DNA of 64,000 nt from JBBQVS01 sp964250805 (GTDB lineage Bacteria; Chloroflexota; Ktedonobacteria; Ktedonobacterales; Ktedonobacteraceae): positions 1 to 64,000 of the forward strand of contig CAXUHG010000016.1 of the NCBI GenBank assembly GCA_964250805.1. The letters are read 5' to 3'. This document shows, one piece after another, positions 16,627 through 25,649 of the stretch (positions within the stretch are counted from its first letter, which is position 1; every line of letters starts with the position of its first letter). Below the pieces are notes generated by a model. The model searched no databases. It was not told the DNA's origin and worked only from the letters and a program-made list of their open reading frames with translations. The position numbers and the translations under genes were made by a program.

Positions 16627-17871
16627 TCAATGTTTCCCCCTAGTACCACCTCTTTCTTTTTGAGCGTTTCGCTCAACATTCCACAGTAATGTGTCATCGC
16701 CGCCAGGAAGTCTATCTCCATCTCCTTCAGTTGGGAGACGCCGCCACTCGACGCGCACCTCACCCTCCTGTATGAGTTGTTGTAACAGGATATCATAATC
16801 GTGGAGCAAGAAGCGTCCAAAATTTGTACGTAGAACTTGCAGCCGTAAATCGGGCCAGCGTCTTATTCGTTGCGCTCGTCCCTGCTGCAACAGGTTTTCT
16901 TGTAGTTGAACTCGTTCATTCTCGACGCGCTCTCGATATTGCCGCTCGAACCATTCTTCGCTCAGTACACCGCGATGACGTTGCTCATACACCATCCGTT
17001 GATAGCGGCAGAGCGCATCGTTCATGCTGGCAAAGCTATCCTGTCGGCGTGTGGCGAAGACAAGTGTATAGGGGACGTCCTCGACTATACCAGGACGCGT
17101 GAGCATGGGGAGCGTAATTTGCTGAATCGGCAATACGAAATGTTTTTGTAGCGAGGCGACAAACAGATCGACCACGCTAGAAATCGTCTTTTTGCGCTCA
17201 CTTTCCTCTGTCGAAAGCGTCTTCCAACGGTCTGTACGCAACATTGCCGTGAGGGTAGTCGCAAGTGCTGGTAAGCTCATAGCACTAAGAAACAGCGTCT
17301 CTAACTGTTTGTGCGAGAGCAGGAGACAGAGTTCAGTCGGGGCAGTACGTTTGTAGAGCAAGGCAAGATCGTCGCCTGTAAACATCGTGTGCCCAAACGG
17401 GTTGAGCAAGAAGATGGCTGGCGATTGGTCAATTCTTTGTATGACTTGTGGCGCAATCTCTAACCAACTTGTCTTGAGTATGCCACCCGTTTCAGGTATG
17501 GTTGGCTCCTTTATCTTTCTCTGTCGCGCTCTACTACTACCTGCCGCCAACAACAGACCGTAGAGGGCAATAGGTTTACTCGCCTGCGCCAGCGATTGTG
17601 CCAACGCCTCTATTTGTTCCTGTGCTGAAAGTGTAGCAGATGCAGTAGCAGCCTTACGTCCTTTCGCGGCTATCCCTAAGCCATCAACAAAATAGCAGCG
17701 TTTGAAGATGCGCGTTGCCGCAAGCGAGCGACAATAGTCCGCGACGTACTCATCGAGAAGCCATGTACGTAAGGACGAGAAGACAACGGGTTCCGTGAGA
17801 CGGCGTGTTCGTCCGCGTCCCGCCGAAGTCGGAAGCTGTGAGTTGTCTTCGAGGTCGTTCCATAGCTGCAT
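16627..17871 (-). CDS. TcmP-like protein (three-Cys-motif partner)
   Basis: A 414-residue protein whose layout matches TcmP proteins. There is an early helix-rich segment leading to KRCYFVDGLG (relatives read YIDGFAG), a central AIFLLNPFGH followed by a long TELCLLLSHKQLE strand, and VPYTLVFATRRQDSFASMNDA, matching the conserved LIFAT segment. A C-terminal extension after residue 330 is rich in Arg and Gln. TcmP proteins have an unknown role and often travel with mobile-element or defence genes; here the neighbour is a D12 DNA methyltransferase. The assignment rests on motif order seen by eye, so it is moderate. Confidence 0.5.
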   Translation of the reverse strand: MQLWNDLEDNSQLPTSAGRGRTRRLTEPVVFSSLRTWLLDEYVADYCRSLAATRIFKRCYFVDGLGIAAKGRKAATASATLSAQEQIEALAQSLAQASKPIALYGLLLAAGSSRARQRKIKEPTIPETGGILKTSWLEIAPQVIQRIDQSPAIFLLNPFGHTMFTGDDLALLYKRTAPTELCLLLSHKQLETLFLSAMSLPALATTLTAMLRTDRWKTLSTEESERKKTISSVVDLFVASLQKHFVLPIQQITLPMLTRPGIVEDVPYTLVFATRRQDSFASMNDALCRYQRMVYEQRHRGVLSEEWFERQYRERVENERVQLQENLLQQGRAQRIRRWPDLRLQVLRTNFGRFLLHDYDILLQQLIQEGEVRVEWRRLPTEGDGDRLPGGDDTLLWNVERNAQKERGGTRGKH

Positions 17872-18018
17872 CTTGTCTGCATTTTATCATAAAAGAGAGT
17901 GCCTCTTTTGCAAATTCCTCTGATAATAGTGAGATATTTCACAATCCTTTACGAGAAAATCTGCTAAAATAAGTGCTAGTTCAACAAATATTTTCTAACA
18001 ATAGAAAAGGTTATATTA

Positions 18019-19191
18019 ATGAGCAAACAAGTAAATAATGTTTATCTTGAACGACGACAAGTTGTTCTGGGTCTGACAGGACTGATAGGAGTGGTTGTAA
18101 CCGGCTGCTCCTCAAATACTTCATCAACTTCTCAATCACTAGTACCGACAGCTACTTCTGCTACTACGTCTGGCACTCCTCAGTCTGGCACTTCCCTAAC
18201 TTCGACACAAGGAACAACGCTCTACGTTTACAGGCGTCATACTAATTGGGTGAATGACCTAGCATGGTCACCGGATAGCAAATGGATTGCCTCTTACCCT
18301 GCCAGTTTCTACTATAATGATAGTAGTATCAATGACTATGCTGTTCGTGTGTGGGACGCTACTACAGGGCAGGAACGCTTCTCACATCAAACTAGTGGAG
18401 CAAATACAGTTGCAACTGTAGTCTGGTCACCAGATGGTTCGCGTATTGCACTTTCTGATTATCTATCAGAAGCAAATCTTGCAGTGTTAATTCTTGATTC
18501 TGAGACAGGGAAAACACGTACAGCTTGCAGTCATTTGGTGAATTCCTACTTCTTTCAAGTTGCATGGTCTCCCAATAATAGCCGTATAGCGGTCTGTGGA
18601 GACAGAGATGTCGAGATTTGTGACGCGAATTCGGGACAAAAATTACTAACTTATCCGGCTCAACAACCGCAATCTGGTCCACAAATTTCGGATATCGTAG
18701 TTTGGTCGCCTGATGGCAGTACCATAGCATCTGCCGCTGCTAACTTGGGTCACTCGATTCAATTCTGGGATGCTCATAGTGGTCAGCCTCTGCATTACTT
18801 TTCTGGTCACAAACCACTGGCTTTAGCATGGTCGCCTGATGGTAAACGCGTTCTTTCACGCACAGGTTCCGAGGTGCAAGTGCAAGATGTAGATACAGGC
18901 CAAACAGTCCTTTCAGTATCAGCAGGAATGCCCGCAGCAGGAGACGAAGTGAAAAGTAGTCCTCATGCTGGTGCTCATCCTCACACAATAACTTGGTCAT
19001 CAGATAGCAAATATATCGCTCTTGCAGATGGTCGCAATCAGGTGCAAATCTGGGACGTAACGAGTAAAAGTCTCATTTATACCTATAACAAACATACGGA
19101 CATAGTACTAGCTGTTGCATGGTCGCCTGATGGTTCGCGTATTGCATCTACGGGTGTTGATAAGACTGTACGCGTCTGGCAGGCACTGTGA
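18019..19191 (+). CDS. WD40-repeat lipoprotein
   Basis: A 390-residue exported protein. The N-terminus has ERRQVVLGLTGLIGVVVTGC, a twin-arginine-like signal ending in a lipobox with Cys30, then a Ser/Thr-rich spacer to residue 70. From residue 75 to the end there are about seven WD40-type blades, each marked by WSPDG or WSPDS and closing on W-D or W-Q. The repeats should fold as a beta-propeller on the outer face of the membrane and act as a binding scaffold. No enzyme motif is present. The gene stands alone, with AT-rich DNA upstream. Confidence 0.88.
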   Translation: MSKQVNNVYLERRQVVLGLTGLIGVVVTGCSSNTSSTSQSLVPTATSATTSGTPQSGTSLTSTQGTTLYVYRRHTNWVNDLAWSPDSKWIASYPASFYYNDSSINDYAVRVWDATTGQERFSHQTSGANTVATVVWSPDGSRIALSDYLSEANLAVLILDSETGKTRTACSHLVNSYFFQVAWSPNNSRIAVCGDRDVEICDANSGQKLLTYPAQQPQSGPQISDIVVWSPDGSTIASAAANLGHSIQFWDAHSGQPLHYFSGHKPLALAWSPDGKRVLSRTGSEVQVQDVDTGQTVLSVSAGMPAAGDEVKSSPHAGAHPHTITWSSDSKYIALADGRNQVQIWDVTSKSLIYTYNKHTDIVLAVAWSPDGSRIASTGVDKTVRVWQAL

Positions 19192-19309
19192 TTAGTGCTT
19201 GTCATATAGAAGTACGATAGCCGTTCTAGAAGAAATATCCTTGCTGATAGTTGTGTTTGAGTATTATATAGTATTCTGAGACGAACACAAATTCACAAGG
19301 AGCAGAACT

Positions 19310-20278
19310 ATGGCGAACGATCTACTCGGTGTCCACCACGTCACAGCGATCACGGGCGATGCACAAAGAAATATGAATTTTTATGTTGGCGTATTGGGGC
19401 TACGGTTGGTGAAGAAGACGGTCAACTTCGATGCGCCCGACACCTATCACCTCTACTATGGCGACAATATAGGCACACCAGGGACCATTCTCACCTTTTT
19501 TGCATGGCCTGATGCTCCAAAAGGAGTAAGTGGTACGGGACAGGTGACAACGATATCGTTCGTGATAGCAGAGAACGCCATACCGTATTGGCGTGAGCGA
19601 TTGGCGCAGCATGGCATCGAGGCTAAGGAACCTACGCCGCGCTTCGATGAACAGGTGTTAGCGTTCGCCGATCCTGAAGGGTTGGGGCTTGAACTGGTGG
19701 CCCACAAAGGCGCAGAACAGCGTACAGGGTGGACGATGGGTCCTGTGCCGATTGAATACGCCATTCGTGGCATTCACAGCGTTGCGCTCTCGATTACACG
19801 CAAGGAACAGACCGTCGCGCTTTTGACGCAGGTACTCGGTTTTCGCTCGCTTGCGAAACTAGACAACCGTGAACGCTACGAGGTTGGGAGAGGAGAGAAC
19901 GCTGGTAGTGGTGCCTTTGTTGACTTGCTAGACCTGCCAGGAGAGACACAGGGTATGGTGGCGGTTGGCTCGGTGCATCACGTTGCATGGCGCACATCCG
20001 ACGACGAAGAGCAGGTGGCGTGGCGACAAAAGCTAACAACTATCGGCGCGAATGTGACGCCGCAACTTGACCGCACCTATTTTCACTCGATCTACTTCCG
20101 TGAGCCGAGCGGCGTTCTCTTCGAGATTGCAACCGACGTTCCTGGTTTCGCCGTTGATGAGGCTCCCGGTGAACTCGGTTCGCACCTCAAACTACCGCCC
20201 TGGTTAGAGCCAAATCGCTACCAGTTGGAAAAGAGTTTGCCTCCTGTACATATTCCTGCTGGAACACAAGGAATATAA
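19310..20278 (+). CDS. mhqO: Ring-cleaving dioxygenase, glyoxalase superfamily (MhqO-like)
   Basis: A 322-residue enzyme with two vicinal-oxygen-chelate modules. GVHHVTAITGDAQRNMNFYVGVLGLRLVKKTVNF opens the first, and GIHSVALSITRKEQTVALLTQVLGF opens the second near residue 150. Metal-binding His and Glu positions are seen as LLGVHHVT, HHVAWR and LFEIATD. Relatives in the MhqA/MhqO group cleave hydroquinone or catechol rings and protect against quinones. The next gene starts two bases after its stop and encodes the matching MhqD-like hydrolase, which supports that role. AAGGAG lies upstream of the start. Confidence 0.85.
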   Translation: MANDLLGVHHVTAITGDAQRNMNFYVGVLGLRLVKKTVNFDAPDTYHLYYGDNIGTPGTILTFFAWPDAPKGVSGTGQVTTISFVIAENAIPYWRERLAQHGIEAKEPTPRFDEQVLAFADPEGLGLELVAHKGAEQRTGWTMGPVPIEYAIRGIHSVALSITRKEQTVALLTQVLGFRSLAKLDNRERYEVGRGENAGSGAFVDLLDLPGETQGMVAVGSVHHVAWRTSDDEEQVAWRQKLTTIGANVTPQLDRTYFHSIYFREPSGVLFEIATDVPGFAVDEAPGELGSHLKLPPWLEPNRYQLEKSLPPVHIPAGTQGI

Positions 20279-20280
20279 GT

Positions 20281-20928
20281 ATGCCCCACAACAATAATAG
20301 AGGAATTGGAAGCTTTACGCATCACTATATTCCGCCAACTCAGAAAGAACAGCACGGCCTCACGTTGTTGCTATTGCATGGTACAGGCGGCAATGAAAAC
20401 GACCTGCTCGATTTAGGGCGTATGCTTGCGCCAAATGCAGGGCTGTTAAGCCCACGCGGTAACGTGTTGGAAAACGGCATGCCGCGTTTCTTCAAACGTC
20501 TAGCGGAGGGCGTATTCGATGTGCCTGACCTGATGCAGCGTACATACGAACTCGCGGACTTTGTAGAGAGCGCGAGCAGGGCATACAGTTTCGACGCCAA
20601 TAGCGTGATTGCCGTTGGCTTTTCCAATGGTGCAAATATCGCTGCAAGTATGCTGTTATTGCGCCCAGAGGTATTAGCAGCGGCTGTACTCCTGCATCCT
20701 ATGGTGCCATTCGAGCCAGAGAGAACGCCTGATTTGATAGGCAAACAAGTATTTATTGGCGCAGGTCGCCGCGATTCCATCGTACCCATGCAAAACACGA
20801 AACGACTGGTGCAACTGCTTCAGGACGCAGGTGCCAACGTTGAAACACATTGGCACAGCGGAGGGCATGTCATGACGCACGAAGAGGTGCGCGAAGCACG
20901 ACAATGGTTGAAATTGCTCAAAGAATAA
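20281..20928 (+). CDS. mhqD: Phospholipase/carboxylesterase-family hydrolase (MhqD-like)
   Basis: A 215-residue alpha/beta hydrolase. The oxyanion loop is LLLLHGTGGNENDL, the nucleophile elbow is GFSNGA with Ser115, and a late GAGRRDSIVP and HSGGHVMT supply Asp and His. It follows the MhqO-like dioxygenase gene by two bases, the same pairing as in the methylhydroquinone-resistance operon of Firmicutes, so the two likely act on quinone-derived compounds. No MhqR-type regulator is seen next to it. The stop codon lies inside the terminator hairpin. Confidence 0.85.
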   Translation: MPHNNNRGIGSFTHHYIPPTQKEQHGLTLLLLHGTGGNENDLLDLGRMLAPNAGLLSPRGNVLENGMPRFFKRLAEGVFDVPDLMQRTYELADFVESASRAYSFDANSVIAVGFSNGANIAASMLLLRPEVLAAAVLLHPMVPFEPERTPDLIGKQVFIGAGRRDSIVPMQNTKRLVQLLQDAGANVETHWHSGGHVMTHEEVREARQWLKLLKE

Positions 20929-20972
20929 AAAGACGTGTGCGAAGGCTCACGTCTTTTTATTCTTTGAGCAAT
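20913..20972 (+). terminator. Strong hairpin overlapping the end of mhqD
   Basis: Twenty-five-base perfect arms (from ATTGCTCAAAGAATAAAAAG) with a 10-base loop. The left arm includes the last codons and stop of mhqD; the right arm ends only 16 bases before the NUDIX start. Confidence 0.75.
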
Positions 20973-20988
20973 AGTATGAAGGAGCAAT

Positions 20989-21477
20989 ATGAAATATACA
21001 CCCGTGTTGGCAACGTTAGGCTATATTATGTCGCCAGATGGCAAGCGCGTATTGATGATACATCGCAACAAGCGTCCCGACGACATTCACTATGGAAAAT
21101 ATAATGGCTTAGGTGGCAAGCTAGAGGCGAGCGAGGATGTGGTGAGTGGGCTGAGCCGCGAGATTAGCGAAGAGTCTGGACTGTTGGTTGATCACGCCGT
21201 GTTGCGCGGCACCATCTCATGGCCTGGTTTTGGCAAGAATGGTGAGGACTGGTTCGGCTTTATTTTTCGTATAGATAATTGGCATGGCGAGGTGTTAGCG
21301 GGAAATCATGAAGGCACACTCGAATGGGTGCCACTCGCCGCGATTCCGACGCTACCGCTCTGGCCCAGCGACCACAACTTTCTGCCAATGGTCTTCGATG
21401 ATGACTCGCGCCCATTTCACGGCATCATGCCGTTCGAGAATGGCGAGATGGTGAGTTGGAGCTATTCACGCGTATAA
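20989..21477 (+). CDS. NUDIX hydrolase (MutT/8-oxo-dGTPase-like)
   Basis: A 162-residue protein with a complete Nudix box, GGKLEASEDVVSGLSREISEESGL at residues 39-62, which holds the metal-binding glutamates. The N-terminal TLGYIMSPDGKRVLMIHRNK strand and the WPGFGKNGEDWFGFIF segment resemble MTH1/MutT enzymes that clear oxidised nucleotides. The box and overall length fit; the exact substrate is inferred. The start has GAAGGAGCAAT just upstream, and the gene may be read independently of mhqOD because of the hairpin between. Confidence 0.85.
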   Translation: MKYTPVLATLGYIMSPDGKRVLMIHRNKRPDDIHYGKYNGLGGKLEASEDVVSGLSREISEESGLLVDHAVLRGTISWPGFGKNGEDWFGFIFRIDNWHGEVLAGNHEGTLEWVPLAAIPTLPLWPSDHNFLPMVFDDDSRPFHGIMPFENGEMVSWSYSRV

Positions 21478-21507
21478 TCGCTTCCAATATGCGAGTTATG
21501 AAAACAA

Positions 21508-21535
21508 GGCACCCACAAGTTTTCTTGTGAGTGCC
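21508..21535. terminator. Bidirectional hairpin terminator
   Basis: GGCACCCACAAG and CTTGTGAGTGCC pair around TTTT between the convergent NUDIX and GH74 genes. Confidence 0.65.
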
Positions 21536-21556
21536 CTGAAGATTCAACCAGAACTT

Positions 21557-24500
21557 TTATTTGGTTCCGACGGCAAAAACGTGCAGTAATCCTTGAGATG
21601 TCGTCGATTGCAGAGTGACACTTGCGATTGTCTTTCCTGCTTGCAACGCTATCTCGGAAGAGAATAGGTAGGTTTTAACTATCTCTCTTCCACTCTTCGC
21701 ATTGCTGCTGTTGCGATAAGGCATGACGATCAGAGTACTCTTATTCGATGGTACAGGAGCACTGCCAGCATTGAGTGTCCAGTCGGGGAACTCCAGTGTA
21801 CCCGTTTGCTTTGTTCCATCGGTGTAGGTGAGAGTTATCGAGACAGTAGAGGGACCGTTTGTTGACGAGCCAAGCACTGCCACTGTCGTAGCATTGTTTA
21901 CGGGTGTAACCGTTAGCGTCAAACTCTGCTCATTCCCAGCATTCTCCTGCAAGGGAGGAGAATTACTGCCTTGAGTTGAGTTTACAATTCCTCCACCATT
22001 TTGAGTAATAATCTGATAGTTGTCTGCTTGCCCAATAGGTTCATCATGCCAGGGGAAACTCACTCCATCAAGAGTAACAGCTTTGCCGGGAAGAAGTCCT
22101 GCTTTTTTCAGGGCTTGTGCCGAATAGCTATAGCCGTCTCCATCATAATCGGCATCAGCAGCATGTCCATTGCTACTCACACCGACATTGTTTTTAGGTG
22201 GATTACCGCCTGTAACCGGAGTGGTCGTTGCGGTTGGTGTAACAATTGGCGTGTTCGTCGGTTGTGGCACAAGGGTCGATGTTGGTGCTGGCGTTGGTTG
22301 TGTGCCAGATGTGGATGTTGGTGCTGGCGTTGGCGTCCCACTTCCACCTTGACCACTCATGTCACCGTAGGCAAAACCATTACCTCCGAAACCGACATAC
22401 ACACGATAGGGAATGTTCATATCTCCATTGACAACATTGACATTATCGTAAATGTTTAATGGATAATCCGCCAACTTCTGCCATGTTGCACCTTTATCGC
22501 CTGAGAGCCAGATGCCCCACTGATTATTCATCTGACCGTACAGGTAGATAGCAGGATAGGAGGCACCAGGAAGTTTTGCGCCAAAGCCAAAAGACCTTGC
22601 CTCCTGTATACCATTGATTTTAGTCCAGGTATTTCCCTTATCTGTTGTGTAGGAAAGGCCACCTAGACCAGTACTGGCCCATACATTGCCTACAAAACCA
22701 GGAGCGGCATGCACTTGACTCACGACCCATGCATTAGCACTGCCTTGCGGCGCGTTGGGAGCTTTCTCCCAGTTCTGCCCATCAGCAGAGCGATAGAAGT
22801 TGCCACTAGCACTGTAAATGTAGAATGAGCCATCTACTTTATCAGACGCCAGAACATGAAGCGCACTCAGGTAGTACGCCGAATGCAACGCACCGACGCC
22901 ATCGAAGAAATCCAACTTCGTCCAGTGTGCGCCGCGATCTGTGGTAACGTAAGGCGAACGACCGAAGGTAGGCAATGTGACAATTGTGTTCGTATTTGTG
23001 GCGGAGACAGCGATGTTGCCAGCGAAACGATCATTAAATGTACCAGGGTCGCTGAACGTTGTAAATGTCTTACCGCCATCAGTGGAGTAGCCACTGTAAT
23101 TCGGGTTGAGATAGCGATGGTCCGAGATATCCGCCACAATGAATTGTGGATTTTGTCCGCTATAATCCAAATCCCAACCACTGCTGAACTTATTATTGAC
23201 TAACTCATTCTGCGGATATTGAGTAAGATTGGCATGGTAGAAGCCCTGACGGTCCCAGTTTGTGTTAATTGGTTGACCACCAGGGGGGGCAATGATATCC
23301 GTAGAGACCATCTCTTCGATGCCGTTGCTGATAGAATTCAAGGTTGTGTTTGGACTGGTAACGTTGTCGATACGAAAGACACCGATACCTTCGGAGAACC
23401 AGATTCGACCAGAGACCTGAGGATCAAAGATAATGTTGCCAACGCTCAACCAATTATTTTCGTCGCTGTTCGTCATCCAGGGAATATTCTTCGATTGGAG
23501 CGTGACATTAAGGGCTGTCCAAGTGTTTCCTCCGTCGAGACTATGCCAGAGGTGTCCATTGGTGACTGGGCTAGCACCACTAATAAGCTCTTGTGGATTG
23601 AATGGATTCGCGTTAATCGTAAAGTAGTTGTTGCCAGTAGCTGGTGTAACATCCTTAAAAGTATTGTCGGCGGGGTTATAGCGCTGCACATGACCATCGC
23701 CAATTGAGAAGTACGCGTTGCCGTTGCTAGCAACGTCGGCAGCAACAATGACTTGTGTCGTTTGATAGATGTTTTGCCAACTGTTTCCGGCATCGTTACT
23801 CACATAGACACCCACACCAGCAACTGTTGCATAAATGCGCTTTGTGAGACCATTCACTGTGCCGCTACTTGCATCGAACAGCACAGACTTGATTCCTGCT
23901 GCGTTGGTGTCGTTAGGGGTGACAGAAGGAACTTGGCTGGTGGAAATTTGACTCCATGTCTTTGCTCCATCGGTGCTTCGCCACAAGCCAGCGAAGCGCG
24001 AGCCGAAGTACACAACGTTTTCGTTGTTTGGATCAACCGCGAGACGCTCGCTTTCCTGGCGATTGTCACCGTTTCCGTTGATTTGCCAGCGTTGTCCGCT
24101 ATCTGTCCACGTCTTTCCCTGATTAGTGCTTTTAAGAATACGACCAGCGGGAGCGTCTGTTAAGCTGTAGGTGAGACCAACCGCAGCGTAGACTAATTGA
24201 GGGTCCGTCTTGCTCACCGCGACACTTTCAACGTTGTAATCCGTTGAACTCAGATTGGGGACGGCACCCGCAACAAAGAGTTGGGACCAGCTTTGTGTCT
24301 GCTCGCTCCATTTGTAGAGTCCACCAACATCAGCACGAGCATATACCAGACCGGGCGTCGTTGGTTGTGCAACGATACCAGTCAACCAGCCCCCCCCACC
24401 TATTGGTAGTTGCTTCCATTGATAACTACTTGATAAGTATGCAAGCGCAGATTTGTGCTGATTGACAACGGTAAATATACCAATACCGCCGACACTCAGT

Positions 24501-24601
24501 AAAACGAGAAAGAGACTTATCCATTGTATAAATCTCTTTTTCCGTGACGGCCTTCCCTCCTTCGCGGTGGGAGGCTGTTGAGATAATAATACAGAAGACA
24601 T
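21557..24601 (-). CDS. Secreted GH74-type xyloglucanase/BNR-repeat protein
   Basis: A 1014-residue exported protein. Residues 25-52 are a signal anchor (basic RKKRFIQW then hydrophobic). Residues 58-755 form a twin beta-propeller with many BNR/Asp-box motifs (STNQGKTWTDS, SLDGGNTWTAL, STDGGKTFTTF, SGDKGATWQKL). LTGIVAQPTTPGLVYARADVGGLYKW is typical of GH74 endo-xyloglucanases. A Pro/Thr linker (residues 755-805) leads to a 200-residue beta-rich domain (SNGHAADADYDGDGYSYSAQA), probably carbohydrate binding. The role is extracellular breakdown of xyloglucan or a related glucan; I did not pinpoint the catalytic aspartates. Ribosome site AAGGAG. Confidence 0.83.
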   Translation of the reverse strand: MSSVLLSQQPPTAKEGRPSRKKRFIQWISLFLVLLSVGGIGIFTVVNQHKSALAYLSSSYQWKQLPIGGGGWLTGIVAQPTTPGLVYARADVGGLYKWSEQTQSWSQLFVAGAVPNLSSTDYNVESVAVSKTDPQLVYAAVGLTYSLTDAPAGRILKSTNQGKTWTDSGQRWQINGNGDNRQESERLAVDPNNENVVYFGSRFAGLWRSTDGAKTWSQISTSQVPSVTPNDTNAAGIKSVLFDASSGTVNGLTKRIYATVAGVGVYVSNDAGNSWQNIYQTTQVIVAADVASNGNAYFSIGDGHVQRYNPADNTFKDVTPATGNNYFTINANPFNPQELISGASPVTNGHLWHSLDGGNTWTALNVTLQSKNIPWMTNSDENNWLSVGNIIFDPQVSGRIWFSEGIGVFRIDNVTSPNTTLNSISNGIEEMVSTDIIAPPGGQPINTNWDRQGFYHANLTQYPQNELVNNKFSSGWDLDYSGQNPQFIVADISDHRYLNPNYSGYSTDGGKTFTTFSDPGTFNDRFAGNIAVSATNTNTIVTLPTFGRSPYVTTDRGAHWTKLDFFDGVGALHSAYYLSALHVLASDKVDGSFYIYSASGNFYRSADGQNWEKAPNAPQGSANAWVVSQVHAAPGFVGNVWASTGLGGLSYTTDKGNTWTKINGIQEARSFGFGAKLPGASYPAIYLYGQMNNQWGIWLSGDKGATWQKLADYPLNIYDNVNVVNGDMNIPYRVYVGFGGNGFAYGDMSGQGGSGTPTPAPTSTSGTQPTPAPTSTLVPQPTNTPIVTPTATTTPVTGGNPPKNNVGVSSNGHAADADYDGDGYSYSAQALKKAGLLPGKAVTLDGVSFPWHDEPIGQADNYQIITQNGGGIVNSTQGSNSPPLQENAGNEQSLTLTVTPVNNATTVAVLGSSTNGPSTVSITLTYTDGTKQTGTLEFPDWTLNAGSAPVPSNKSTLIVMPYRNSSNAKSGREIVKTYLFSSEIALQAGKTIASVTLQSTTSQGLLHVFAVGTK

Positions 24602-24834
24602 GGACTACTTTAACTCCTTGATTGTGAGAATAATGTCATAGTAACTAAGCATGAAATACGGTGAAACATAATTACTATGAAGGGAGCATAACATACCTGC
24701 TGTCCGTTTTCGTAGATTGGTGAAGATATCTACACAAAAGTCCTGAATGGAGTTAATAAATCTCAACTACGTTATGAGATGAATGAGAATTTAGTACTAA
24801 CTGCCGAAATAAGTGTAAAAGCAAAACTCCTCCC

Positions 24835-24863
24835 TTGACAAACACATTTTATCAATGTATATT
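24835..24863 (+). promoter_or_regulatory. Sigma-70-type promoter of the tetR-MFS unit
   Basis: TTGACA (24835-24840), a 17-base spacer and TATATT (24858-24863), 50 bases before the tetR start. The rest of the 24602-24912 gap is AT-rich and holds the divergent GH74 promoter region, with no gene seen. TTAGTTAGCAGTAAC at about 24874 could be an operator. Confidence 0.7.
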
Positions 24864-24912
24864 TCTTCCATAAGTTAGTTAGCAGTAACAAATTTGGAAG
24901 AGTGCTGACTAT

Positions 24913-25551
24913 ATGTCTACTGATGGAACAGAAATGACAGAGAAACGAACAAGGATGCGTGGCGAAGAGCGGCGAGAGTTTATTCTTGCTCACACTCGTA
25001 AGGTTTTCGCGCAATATGGCTATCTTGATGCCAGTACGAGTGAGTTGGCGCGTGCCAGTGGAGTTACAGAGCCAATGCTGTACAAGCATTTTGGAAGCAA
25101 AAAGGGTCTCTTTCAAGCAGTAATGAAGCAGTGTAGCGCGAATTTTATGCAGGTATGGGAGGCGCAGGTTGAGCAAAGAGCGCAGCATGATATTCTCGAT
25201 GCGCTCTCGTGTGTGTTGATGGATTACGATAACGCGATTGCTGCCGATCCCGACACGCAAAAAGTATTGTTTCATGCCGTGGCGCAGGCGGGCGATGCTG
25301 ATATCGCTTATGGGTTACGCAAGCACAATGAGCGTGTGCGAAAAATCATTCGTTCTCTCCTGGAACAGGGGCAGGTACAGGGCAAACTCGTACCCGATAT
25401 TGACATTGACGCCGCGGGATGGGCCTATGTCAGCATGTTTCTGGCGATGCAGTACAGCGTTGTGCTGGACCTGAGAAGTGAACTCGATAAAGCAATGCTA
25501 GAGAAAATAAATTACCTCTGGTTTTGTGCTGTAATTGGTAAAAACGTCTAG
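24913..25551 (+). CDS. TetR/AcrR family transcriptional regulator
   Basis: A 212-residue repressor-type protein. The N-terminal helix-turn-helix is RREFILAHTRKVFAQYGYLDASTSELARASGVTEPMLYKHFGSKKGLFQAVM, with the signature YKHFGSKKGLF. The C-terminal 140 residues form the variable ligand-binding helical domain. The MFS pump gene begins 99 bases downstream, so it most likely controls that exporter. A good promoter lies upstream. The ribosome site is weak, and an in-frame ATG 30 bases downstream is an alternative start. Confidence 0.9.
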   Translation: MSTDGTEMTEKRTRMRGEERREFILAHTRKVFAQYGYLDASTSELARASGVTEPMLYKHFGSKKGLFQAVMKQCSANFMQVWEAQVEQRAQHDILDALSCVLMDYDNAIAADPDTQKVLFHAVAQAGDADIAYGLRKHNERVRKIIRSLLEQGQVQGKLVPDIDIDAAGWAYVSMFLAMQYSVVLDLRSELDKAMLEKINYLWFCAVIGKNV

Positions 25552-25552
25552 G

Positions 25553-25623
25553 CAGGAAGACCGCAGGGTCTCTCCTACACCTAGGAAACGATAAATGTAG
25601 GGGAGACCCTTGTGGTCTTCCTG
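25553..25623. repeat. Hairpin repeat between tetR and the MFS gene
   Basis: CAGGAAGACCGCAGGGTCTC and GAGACCCTTGTGGTCTTCCTG pair with short mismatches, with CTCCTACA/TGTAGGGGAG inside. It resembles the other dispersed palindromes and probably attenuates readthrough between the two genes. Confidence 0.55.
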
Positions 25624-25649
25624 TACATAGGTATCAAAGGATACTTGCA

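Noticed and set aside
16379..16630. 83-codon reading frame between the D12 methyltransferase and the TcmP-like gene
   Set aside because: It runs through the direct repeats and a hairpin, has no ribosome site and looks like chance.
22001..23793. Several forward and reverse frames across the GH74 gene
   Set aside because: Low-complexity shadows of the BNR repeats; the 1014-residue frame explains the region.
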